Part shown: positions 1-8,188 of the stretch, piece after piece
How positions within the stretch are numbered: position 1 is the stretch's first letter
Layout of the letters: the number at the start of each line of letters is the position of its first letter
Assembly: GCA_035516035.1 (NCBI GenBank)
Contig: DATJAS010000058.1
Span: 1-9,114 of the forward strand
DNA length: 9,114 nucleotides
Direction: 5' to 3'
From: Fen-1273 sp035516035
Lineage (GTDB): Bacteria; Bacteroidota; Ignavibacteria; UBA10030; UBA6906
The notes under the pieces: model-generated
What the model was told of the DNA's origin: nothing
Database searches by the model: none
Seen by the model: only the letters and a program-made list of their open reading frames with translations
Translations under genes and position numbers: made by a program

Positions 1-200
1 CTTGTATCGATTCTCACGGCGAAAACGGTGTCAGCAGAGAGGCTCACCGAATCGATATACTTTGATTCGCACGTCTCTTCAGCATATGCGTCCCAGAGAA
101 GCGTCGTGTCGCCGACTATCTGGTAGAAAAGTGAATCAGTAGTAGCCCGCGCCTGATTGGAGATTGCGAGCAACATCAAGGCTAGAGTCAGAGATTTCAT
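1..200 (-). CDS. Secreted protein of unknown function, N-terminal part (cut by window edge)
   Basis: The minus strand opens with ATG at 200 and stays open to base 1, giving 66 codons. Residues 1-19 are a textbook signal peptide: K2, a hydrophobic stretch LTLALMLLAIS, and an AxA cleavage site (A17-R18-A19), so the product should be exported. The visible mature part begins TTDSLFYQIVGDTTLLWDAY, is rich in Thr, Ser and Asp, and has one cysteine (C44). The pattern of a Cys followed by a V-S-x-S-x-DT-type stretch and a later D-T recalls small secreted proteins I have seen in Ignavibacteria/Bacteroidota genomes; this is memory only and gives no function. A good sigma-70-like promoter lies just upstream at 224-252, implying a leader of about 17 bases. 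Local G+C is about 50% by hand count, lower than in the genes to the right. Coding status is well supported by the signal peptide; function is unknown. Confidence 0.72.
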   Translation of the reverse strand, partial: MKSLTLALMLLAISNQARATTDSLFYQIVGDTTLLWDAYAEETCESKYIDSVSLSADTVFAVRIDT

Positions 201-223
201 GTGGACTTCGCGGCTTCCATACG

Positions 224-252
224 ATTGTACGTCGGGTTCGCACGAATCGCAA
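224..252 (-). promoter_or_regulatory. Sigma-70-like promoter of the secreted-protein gene
   Basis: Read on the minus strand, TTGCGA (252-247) is followed after exactly 17 bases by TACAAT (229-224). Transcription would begin near 217, only about 17 bases before the ATG at 200. The spacing is ideal and the -10 box matches the consensus TATAAT at five of six positions. No transcript data are available. Confidence 0.5.
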
Positions 253-302
253 GGATGGGATTGCGGGGAAAGGAAAAAGACGCTAATTGGACGGTTGGTT
301 TT

Positions 303-352
303 GCCTCCTTTGTGAGGCGGCGCACTCTTCAGTTCGCCTCACGAAGTGAGGG
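303..352. repeat. Alternative-hairpin cluster of CCTCAC/GTGAGG segments
   Basis: Four short segments in the 195-bp gap between the secreted gene and the peptidase gene can pair in two exclusive ways. A is GCCTC (303-307), B is GTGAGGCG (312-319), C is CGCCTCAC (335-342), and D is GTGAGG (346-351). A pairs with part of B (5 bp, 6-base loop) while C pairs with D (6 bp, 3-base loop); alternatively B pairs perfectly with C (8 bp, 15-base loop). None of these hairpins is followed by a T-run on either strand, so it is not a standard intrinsic terminator. It lies 3' of the peptidase stop and upstream of the secreted gene's promoter. It could be an end-of-transcript structure for the peptidase mRNA or simply degenerate repeat sequence. 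Nothing else is recognisable in 201-395. Confidence 0.35.
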
Positions 353-395
353 CCATGCTCCTCCGGAAAAACTGCGTTCGGATAGGGCGGAGATG

Positions 396-1787
396 TCAGT
401 GTTTCTTGGCGTCTCCAGTTATGTGGTGGGGAAGCTCGTTGAAGAAATGGAGTGAGGTCCGGATGCCACCGTAGAAGTTGTCAAGATCGATGAACTCGTC
501 CGGCGCGTGTGCGTTCTCGTCGGGGCGGCCGAACCCGAGCAACACGGTGTCGATCCCCAGGAGCTGCTTGAACTCTACCACGATCGGGATGGAGCCTCCT
601 TCCCGCTGGTAGAGGGGTTTCTTCCCAAATCCCTTCTCCAGCGCGGAAATTGCCGCCTGGACTCCGGGACTGTCGATCGGCGTGATCGCCGGTTCACCCC
701 CGTGAAGGTTGCGCACTGTGATCTTGACCGTCTTCGGCGCGATCTTGCGTATATGCTTCTCGAAAAGCTTTGCCGTCTTCTCCGCAGTCTGATTCGGAAC
801 GATCCTCATCGAGATTTTGGCCGAGGCTTTCGACGGAAGCACTGTCTTCGCCCCATCTCCCGTAAATCCTCCCCAGATCCCGTTGCACTCCAGCGTCGGC
901 CGCGCCCACACGCGCTCGAGCGTGGTGAACCCCTTCTCACCGTAGAGCTGCGCGACGCCGAGCTCCTTGGCGTACTTTCGATCGCTCCACGGGAGTTTCT
1001 TGTAGGCGTCTCTCTCCTTCTTCGTCAGGGGGAGGACGTCCCTGTAGAACCCGGGAATCGTCACTTTCCCGTTCCTGTCGTGGAGCGACGCAATGATCTC
1101 CGTTAGCGCCTGTATCGGGTTATGGACCGTCCCGCCGAACGAGCCGGAATGGAGGTCCTTGTCAGGGCCAACCAGGTCGACCTGCATGTATGCGAGACCT
1201 CTGAGTCCATAGCAGATCGAGGGGACCCCCGGGGCGAACATGGCGGAATCGGAGATCAGCACGAGATCCGCCTTGAGCATTTCTTTCTTGTCACGGACGA
1301 ATGTGCCGAGGTTATCGCTCCCGATCTCTTCTTCCCCCTCGATGAGGAGCTTCACGTTCACGGGGAGATCCCCCCCGTTCCGCAGAAATGCTTCGAGGCT
1401 CTTCAGGTGGATGTACACCTGCCCCTTGTCGTCGGCGGCTCCGCGCGCGTAGAGCTTACCTTCCCTAACCGTGGCCTCGAACGGCGGGGACGTCCAGAGA
1501 TCCAGCGGCTCGACAGGCTGAACGTCGTAATGGCCGTACAGCAGGACCGTGGGTTTCCCCGGCGCGTTCAGCCAGTCGCCGTAGACGATCGGATGACCCG
1601 GTGTCGGGAATATTCCGACATGCTGGAGGCCGATCGACGTCATGTGGTCCGCGACCCACCGGGCGCAGCGCTGCACGTCGGTCGAGCGATCCGCGTCGGT
1701 GCTGACGCTCGGGATCGCCAGCAGCTCCCTCAGCTCCGACATGTAACGGTCTTTGTTAGCGTCGACGTACGACAGCAGGGATTGCAT
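396..1787 (-). CDS. M20-family metallopeptidase (dipeptidase, CNDP/ArgE-like type)
   Basis: This 463-residue cytosolic enzyme (no signal peptide) should hydrolyse dipeptides or related N-acyl amino acids using two divalent metal ions. The M20 signature set is complete: metal ligand H86 and D88 in YGHYDVQP; bridging D119 in RGAADDKGQ; catalytic base E153 and ligand E154 in EGEEEIGS; ligand D180 in LISDSA; and the final histidine ligand H427 in ENAHAPDEF. H213 in DLHSGSFGG matches the conserved dimerisation-domain histidine that reaches the partner's active site. The order is catalytic half, lid/dimerisation domain (about residues 195-360), then catalytic half, and the length is normal for the family. 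The ATG at 1787 is preceded by GGAG (1798-1795) with a 7-base spacer, a clear ribosome site that decides the start. A promoter on the same strand lies at 1877-1905, giving a leader of roughly 80 bases. Exact substrate cannot be told; tripeptidase or acyl-amino-acid hydrolase activity is possible. Confidence 0.95.
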   Translation of the reverse strand: MQSLLSYVDANKDRYMSELRELLAIPSVSTDADRSTDVQRCARWVADHMTSIGLQHVGIFPTPGHPIVYGDWLNAPGKPTVLLYGHYDVQPVEPLDLWTSPPFEATVREGKLYARGAADDKGQVYIHLKSLEAFLRNGGDLPVNVKLLIEGEEEIGSDNLGTFVRDKKEMLKADLVLISDSAMFAPGVPSICYGLRGLAYMQVDLVGPDKDLHSGSFGGTVHNPIQALTEIIASLHDRNGKVTIPGFYRDVLPLTKKERDAYKKLPWSDRKYAKELGVAQLYGEKGFTTLERVWARPTLECNGIWGGFTGDGAKTVLPSKASAKISMRIVPNQTAEKTAKLFEKHIRKIAPKTVKITVRNLHGGEPAITPIDSPGVQAAISALEKGFGKKPLYQREGGSIPIVVEFKQLLGIDTVLLGFGRPDENAHAPDEFIDLDNFYGGIRTSLHFFNELPHHITGDAKKH

Positions 1788-1855
1788 TGGTTCGCTCCGG
1801 CTAGTGATTGGACGAATCGAGGCGGCGTCGGGAGGAGAAGTACGTAGTCAAATCC

Positions 1856-1884
1856 TTGATAATCAGCGTATTTTTGAATATAGT
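1856..1884 (+). promoter_or_regulatory. Plus-strand promoter of the three-gene operon (half of a bidirectional promoter)
   Basis: TTGATA (1856-1861), a 17-base spacer and TATAGT (1879-1884) make a near-consensus sigma-70-type promoter. The predicted start near 1891 lies 22 bases before a TTG start codon at 1913. The surrounding stretch from about 1850 to 1912 is much more AT-rich than the flanking genes, as expected of a promoter region and not of coding sequence. This is the main reason for placing the downstream gene's start at 1913 and not at the TTG at 1808, which would put the promoter inside the coding region. Confidence 0.55.
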
Positions 1885-1905
1885 AGCACCTGACCTCAAA
1901 AGCAA
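1877..1905 (-). promoter_or_regulatory. Minus-strand promoter of the M20 peptidase (half of a bidirectional promoter)
   Basis: Read on the minus strand, TTGCTT (1905-1900) and TATATT (1882-1877) are separated by exactly 17 bases, so a start near 1870 would give an 83-base leader before the ATG at 1787. Its -10 box overlaps the -10 box of the plus-strand promoter at 1856-1884 by four bases. Confidence 0.5.
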
Positions 1906-1912
1906 AACAGCA

Positions 1913-2317
1913 TTGGATCCCGACGAGATACTGATAGCCGCGGCAGTTGCAACGGTTCCCTGCGTTCTTTTCGACCATCTCCTGAACGCGATCCAAAACT
2001 GGCAGCGAAAACGGGGCGGCGTCACACAAACGGGCGGTTTCGGCGCGTTCGGCCGCACCGTCATCAGCATCTTCATGAACTACTTCCTGTGCGGGCTCGT
2101 GGGATATGTCTACCGGACGGTCGGACATGAGCCTCAGGACGCTTTTCTCGTCGGCGCGTGCATGTGGCTGATGGTCTCCGTGCCGGTGCTTCTCACCAGC
2201 CGGTACGTGGACGAAACACAGCGGCAGTATTTTGCCGGACGGGTCCTGGGCTGGCTGGCGAAAACGGCCATTGCCGCCGCGTCCGCCGCGTATTTCATTT
2301 CATTCGGTCCCGACTGA
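1913..2317 (+). CDS. Small integral membrane protein of unknown function, four predicted helices
   Basis: I do not recognise this family. From the TTG at 1913 the product is 134 residues, starting MDPDEILIAA. Four hydrophobic segments are visible at about 6-24, 49-69, 77-95 and 111-131. A basic loop (QNWQRKRGG, 29-36) follows helix 1 and a charged polar loop (SRYVDETQRQYF) lies between helices 3 and 4. The frame is open back to a TGA at 1805, so a TTG at 1808 (169 residues) is also formally possible. I reject it because 1856-1884 is a strong promoter and the codons between 1850 and 1912 are unlike the GC-rich usage downstream. No Shine-Dalgarno sequence precedes 1913; the leader is A-rich (aaaagcaaaacagca). 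The stop is 2 bases before the hydrolase ATG, so it is the first gene of a tight operon. Coding is likely; start and function are uncertain. Confidence 0.7.
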   Translation: MDPDEILIAAAVATVPCVLFDHLLNAIQNWQRKRGGVTQTGGFGAFGRTVISIFMNYFLCGLVGYVYRTVGHEPQDAFLVGACMWLMVSVPVLLTSRYVDETQRQYFAGRVLGWLAKTAIAAASAAYFISFGPD

Positions 2318-2319
2318 TC

Positions 2320-3129
2320 ATGCGCGCTTTCGTCAACGGATGCAATTTGTACTACTCGGCTTCCGGAGATACACAGGGAACCCCCGTCCTGTTCGTGCAC
2401 GGGTTCCCGTTCAGCCACCAGATGTGGCGGCCCCAGATGGAGGCGGTCGCGGCCGCGGGCTTCCGGGGGATCGCCTATGACGTGCGCGGCCACGGCCTGA
2501 GCGATGTCGGCGACGGCCAGTACACGATCGAGTCGCACGTCGACGACCTCTTCGCCCTCATGGACCACCTGAAGCTCGCGCGCACGATCGTTGCGGGCCT
2601 CTCCATGGGGGGCTATATCACGCTGCGCGCGCTCGAGCGGGAGCCTGCACGGTTTGCTGGCGTGGTCCTGTGCGACACGCGCAGCGAGCCCGACACAGAC
2701 GAGGCACGCGTGCGTCGTGCAGCCTCCGTGAAGGCGGTCAAGGCGGAGGGGTCTGCGGCGTATGCCGACGGGTACGTCAGGCAGATGTTTGCACCGTCCA
2801 CGTTCACCGGAAACCCCTCGGTCGTGGAGACGATTCGCTCCATCATCGCGGGCACCCCCCCGTTGAGCATCGCAGGGACGCTTCTCGCGCTCGCGGCACG
2901 GACGGATACCACCCGCTCGCTCGCCGCCGTCGCCATCCCCGCGCTGATCCTGGTCGGAGACCAGGACACCGTGACTCCCCTTTCCTCTGCTCAGGCGCTC
3001 CACGCAGGCATCCGCGGCTCAGAGCTTCACGTGGTGCCGGGCGCTGCCCATATGAGCAACATGGAGAATCCCGCATTCTTCAACGAGAAGCTCGTCACAT
3101 TCCTCCGGCGGATCCATCCCGTTAAGTGA
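2320..3129 (+). CDS. Alpha/beta-fold hydrolase
   Basis: This 269-residue cytosolic protein is a serine hydrolase of the alpha/beta fold, in the broad group that includes 3-oxoadipate enol-lactonases, haloperoxidase-like esterases and similar enzymes. Visible elements are the oxyanion-hole HGFPFS (H27-G28), the conserved DVRGHGLS strand-turn (54-61), the nucleophile elbow GLSMGG with S95, the acid in VGDQDTVTP (most likely D216) and the catalytic histidine H244 in GAAHMSNMENP. A cap of helices lies at about 120-200. The frame is open upstream to 2158, but homology begins at MRAFVNGCNLYY and the ATG at 2320 comes just 2 bases after the previous stop, so translation is probably coupled. No signal peptide. 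The substrate cannot be inferred from sequence; the partnership with an SDR epimerase/reductase suggests small-molecule metabolism, but this is only context. Confidence 0.92.
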   Translation: MRAFVNGCNLYYSASGDTQGTPVLFVHGFPFSHQMWRPQMEAVAAAGFRGIAYDVRGHGLSDVGDGQYTIESHVDDLFALMDHLKLARTIVAGLSMGGYITLRALEREPARFAGVVLCDTRSEPDTDEARVRRAASVKAVKAEGSAAYADGYVRQMFAPSTFTGNPSVVETIRSIIAGTPPLSIAGTLLALAARTDTTRSLAAVAIPALILVGDQDTVTPLSSAQALHAGIRGSELHVVPGAAHMSNMENPAFFNEKLVTFLRRIHPVK

Positions 3130-4110
3130 ATGCAGACCGCGCTCGTGACCGGCGCCGCCGGCTGCGTCGGCTCATCCCTCGTATTCCACCTTCACGACAA
3201 GGGGGTCCGCGTCAGGACGCTTACTCGCCCCGGTTCGAACCTCGGAGCCCTGGGAGATATCCCCGTCGAAGCGCACAGGGGCGACATCTGCGACGCCGCC
3301 CTCCTCCGCGAAGCCGCGCGGGGATGCGACGTCGTCTTCCACACCGCCGCGGTTGTCACGTTTGCGCGTAGCGCCAGGGAGGAACAGCACCGGGTAAACG
3401 TATTGGGCACGCGCGCGGTGGTGCGCGCCTGCATCGAATGCGGCGTCGGCGCGCTCGTGCACACAAGCTCCGTGACAACGATCGGCACGCCGGCGCCCGG
3501 ACAGGAAGCGGATGAATCGCTCACGGCAGACCGCGCATGCGCCAGGGGCTACAAGCTCTCCAAGCTCCTGGCCGAGGACGAGGTCCAGGAAGGCGTCGCC
3601 GCCGGTCTTCGCGCGGTCATCGTGAACCCGTCGGTCATCATGGGCGAGCGCGACACGCACTTCCACGCGGGGCAGCTTGTCCGGGATATCAGGAAGGGGA
3701 GGATTCCCTTCTACGTCGAGGGCGGGATGAATATCGTGTACGTGGGAGACGTCGCCGGGGGGATGATCGCAGCGGCCGAACGGGGCAGGACGGGGGAGCG
3801 CTACATCCTTGCCGGGGAGAACATGACGCACAGGGAGATTTTCCGCCGCACCGCTTCACTGGTCGGCGGCATGGCGCCGTTCGCCCGGTTTCCCCTCCCG
3901 TTGCTGCGGGCGGTAGGCGCGATCGTGGAGGGAGCCTGCGCGATTGCCGGAACTGAACCTCCGCTCACCCGCGATCTCGCAGCAATCGCCGGCCGCTACC
4001 ACTGGTTCAGCGCCGATCGGGCGCGGCGGGAGCTGGGGTTTACCGCGACGCCGTTTGACGAGACGATCCTGGCGACGTACCACTGGTACGCCGCGCACGG
4101 CTATCTCTAG
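3130..4110 (+). CDS. NAD(P)-dependent epimerase/reductase, extended SDR family
   Basis: This 326-residue protein has the layout of extended short-chain dehydrogenases related to dihydroflavonol-4-reductase and the hopanoid-associated HpnA-type epimerases. The Rossmann motif TGAAGCVGSS is at 7-16, with R33 (after LT) and D52 (GDICD) in cofactor-binding positions. The catalytic elements are S113/S114 in HTSSVTTIG and Y141-K145 in YKLSK. The VNPSVIMGERD stretch (166-175) and the VYVGDVAGGM stretch (203-212) are typical substrate-side signatures of this group. An arginine at 29/33 would favour NADP over NAD, but I cannot decide. The ATG at 3130 follows the hydrolase TGA (3127-3129) with no base between, so translation is likely by re-initiation. 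The stop at 4108-4110 directly abuts the stop of the convergent DUF5989 gene. Epimerase versus reductase activity is open. Confidence 0.92.
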   Translation: MQTALVTGAAGCVGSSLVFHLHDKGVRVRTLTRPGSNLGALGDIPVEAHRGDICDAALLREAARGCDVVFHTAAVVTFARSAREEQHRVNVLGTRAVVRACIECGVGALVHTSSVTTIGTPAPGQEADESLTADRACARGYKLSKLLAEDEVQEGVAAGLRAVIVNPSVIMGERDTHFHAGQLVRDIRKGRIPFYVEGGMNIVYVGDVAGGMIAAAERGRTGERYILAGENMTHREIFRRTASLVGGMAPFARFPLPLLRAVGAIVEGACAIAGTEPPLTRDLAAIAGRYHWFSADRARRELGFTATPFDETILATYHWYAAHGYL

Positions 4111-4275
4111 TCAGAAGAGCGTGTAGATAAAGGGCGCGAGCGCCGAGCCCTGCGTGAACACCAGGAGGAGCGCAAGGAGGAGCAGCAGGACAACGATCGG
4201 TCCGAGCCACCATTTCTTCCGCTCCTTCATGAACGCCCAGAGCTCTCCGAGAATCGAGAGTTTCCCGCCAGCCAT
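4111..4275 (-). CDS. DUF5989 family small membrane protein
   Basis: This 54-residue protein runs from ATG at 4275 to TGA at 4111-4113. It has a short soluble start, an amphipathic charged stretch ELWAFMKERKKWW (11-23), a single very leucine-rich membrane helix (about 26-41), and the conserved end TQGSALAPFIYTLF. This is the characteristic DUF5989 pattern as I recall it: W-x-F-x-K-E-R-K-K-W-W, a helix, then TxGSALAPFIYTLF. GGAG at 4287-4284 with an 8-base spacer is a good ribosome site. Function is unknown; as I recall, the family is found next to carbamoyltransferases, SxtJ-type membrane proteins and SGNH hydrolases. Here it follows carB by 50 bp on the same strand with no terminator between, so co-transcription is likely. 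Its stop abuts that of the convergent epimerase gene with no gap. Confidence 0.88.
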   Translation of the reverse strand: MAGGKLSILGELWAFMKERKKWWLGPIVVLLLLLALLLVFTQGSALAPFIYTLF

Positions 4276-4325
4276 GTGTGTGTCTCCGTCTAGGATCCCT
4301 GATCAGGACGCCACTTCGCGGCGCG

Positions 4326-7652
<3,327 letters not shown>

Positions 7653-7681
7653 GCAGAACAGTGCTCTCGTTGTCGGACTTG

Positions 7682-7710
7682 AATATACGAAGAACGCAGC
7701 TGGAAGGCAA
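7682..7710 (-). promoter_or_regulatory. Sigma-70-like promoter of carB
   Basis: On the minus strand TTGCCT (7710-7705) is followed after exactly 17 bases by TATATT (7687-7682). The predicted start near 7675 gives a leader of about 22 bases to the TTG at 7652, too short for a classical pyrimidine attenuator or a translated leader peptide. Only a weak GAGAG (7668-7664) serves as a ribosome site. The promoter sits just inside the repeat element that begins at 7723, so the element lies immediately upstream of the -35 box. Confidence 0.5.
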
Positions 7711-7722
7711 CAACGCCCTCCC

Positions 7723-7853
7723 GTCATTGCGAGCCGATCCTCAGGCGAAGCAATCTCGCGTGAGATTGCCACGCCAAAGACGGCGCCTGCGGCGCCGCAG
7801 GCGACGTGGTCCAAAGAGCGGATTCCGTCGCAAAGAGCGCTCCTCGCAATGAC
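7723..7853. repeat. Inverted-repeat intergenic element (131 bp, non-coding, MITE/REP-like)
   Basis: The element is bounded by perfect 11-bp inverted ends, GTCATTGCGAG (7723-7733) and CTCGCAATGAC (7843-7853). Inside lie a hairpin GCAATCTC-gcgt-GAGATTGC (7750-7769), a pair CCACG (7769-7773) with CGTGG (7805-7809), and between these a perfect 20-bp GC-rich palindrome (7784-7803). AGAGCG also occurs twice near the right end. From memory, repeats with TCATTGCGAG ends and internal GAAGCAATCTC/GAGATTGCCACG occur in many copies in several bacterial lineages. No transposase is encoded and I find no clear target-site duplication, so a non-autonomous mobile element or a REP-type repeat are both possible. 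It sits in the divergent gap between carB and the cysteine-rich gene. Only one copy is in the window. Confidence 0.75.
7784..7803. repeat. Perfect 20-bp palindrome at the heart of the inverted-repeat element
   Basis: The half-site CGCCTGCGGC (7784-7793) is followed with no spacer by its exact reverse complement (7794-7803). All 20 bases pair, and 18 of 20 are G or C. It can extrude as a cruciform or act as a binding site for a dimeric protein. Confidence 0.7.
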
Positions 7854-7866
7854 TGGATCGTTCCCG

Positions 7867-7895
7867 TTGTTTGATTTGGCGAAAGTGCCTATCAT
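7867..7895 (+). promoter_or_regulatory. Candidate promoter of the cysteine-rich small gene
   Basis: TTGTTT (7867-7872), 17 bases, then TATCAT (7890-7895). The predicted start near 7902 would leave almost no leader before the ATG at 7904, so either the mRNA is leaderless, the start codon is the ATG at 7931 (leader about 29 bases), or this match is chance. It lies just outside the right end of the palindromic element. Confidence 0.3.
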
Positions 7896-7903
7896 CCGGT
7901 TGT

Positions 7904-8188
7904 ATGAAACGCCCTCAGCCTCGCGATCGCATGCTGAGAATCGGGTCGGCAGAGCCGCTCCCACTCTACTGCGACTATTCCTGTCCCCACGCCTCGTTCG
8001 CCCCTGCGGACGTCACGGGAGCATGCCGGAGGGAGCAGGGCGTGTACTGCGGTCTCCTCGGCGCATACAATACAAAGAACAGCCCCTGCAAGGCCCGGCG
8101 CCGTATCGCATCACGCCGCGCCTCACGCCGTGACTCGCGCCCCGATTCACGCCGCGTCTCGCGCCGCGCCACGCGCGGCAACCGTTAG
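7904..8188 (+). CDS. Small five-cysteine protein with arginine-rich repeat tail
   Basis: The product is 94 residues. A compact core at about 19-63 (LPLYCDYSCPHA … GACRREQGVYCGLL … NTKNSPC) holds five cysteines, C23, C27, C41, C49 and C62, in a spacing suited to binding zinc or an iron-sulfur cluster. The order C-x3-C then C-x7-C in a conserved-looking aromatic context resembles small uncharacterised proteins I have seen in environmental bacterial genomes; I know no name for the family. From residue 65 the chain changes to an S-R-R-x repeat tail (SRRA, SRRD, SRPD, SRRV, SRRA, TRGNR) coded by a 12-bp tandem repeat, giving a strongly basic end that could bind nucleic acid or anionic lipid. There is no signal peptide or membrane segment. 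Start choice is open: ATG 7904 or ATG 7931; upstream TTG 7871 is unlikely. The TAG overlaps the TAA of the convergent cstA gene. Confidence 0.68.
   Translation: MKRPQPRDRMLRIGSAEPLPLYCDYSCPHASFAPADVTGACRREQGVYCGLLGAYNTKNSPCKARRRIASRRASRRDSRPDSRRVSRRATRGNR
8111..8170 (+). repeat. 12-bp tandem repeat (five units) coding an SRRx tail
   Basis: Five consecutive 12-base units occupy 8111-8122, 8123-8134, 8135-8146, 8147-8158 and 8159-8170. The consensus is TCrCGCCGyGnC, with units 1, 4 and 5 closest. The period is a multiple of three, so copy-number change would keep the frame and add or remove four residues at a time. It lies in the last third of the cysteine-rich gene, close to its stop codon. 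Confidence 0.75.

Noticed and set aside
201..455. 84-codon plus-strand frame between the secreted gene and the peptidase
   Set aside because: It starts with a non-ATG codon, overlaps the minus-strand promoter and the end of the peptidase gene, and shows no recognisable protein features.
2134..3003. 289-codon open frame on the minus strand opposite the hydrolase
   Set aside because: Low-complexity Arg/Gly/Ala translation with no motif; the plus strand encodes a complete catalytic triad.
4276..4325. Palindrome CCTGATCAGG between carB and DUF5989 as a terminator
   Set aside because: The stem is at most 5 bp with no loop and no T-run follows, so it would not stop transcription.
7653..7675. Pyrimidine-responsive attenuator or leader peptide for carB
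   Set aside because: The predicted leader is only about 22 bases and holds no terminator hairpin or leader ORF.
7975..8181. Minus-strand frame downstream of cstA as a YbdD-like partner
   Set aside because: YbdD-type proteins follow cstA in E. coli, but this translation is the Arg/Glu-rich complement of the tandem repeat and lacks any YbdD feature.
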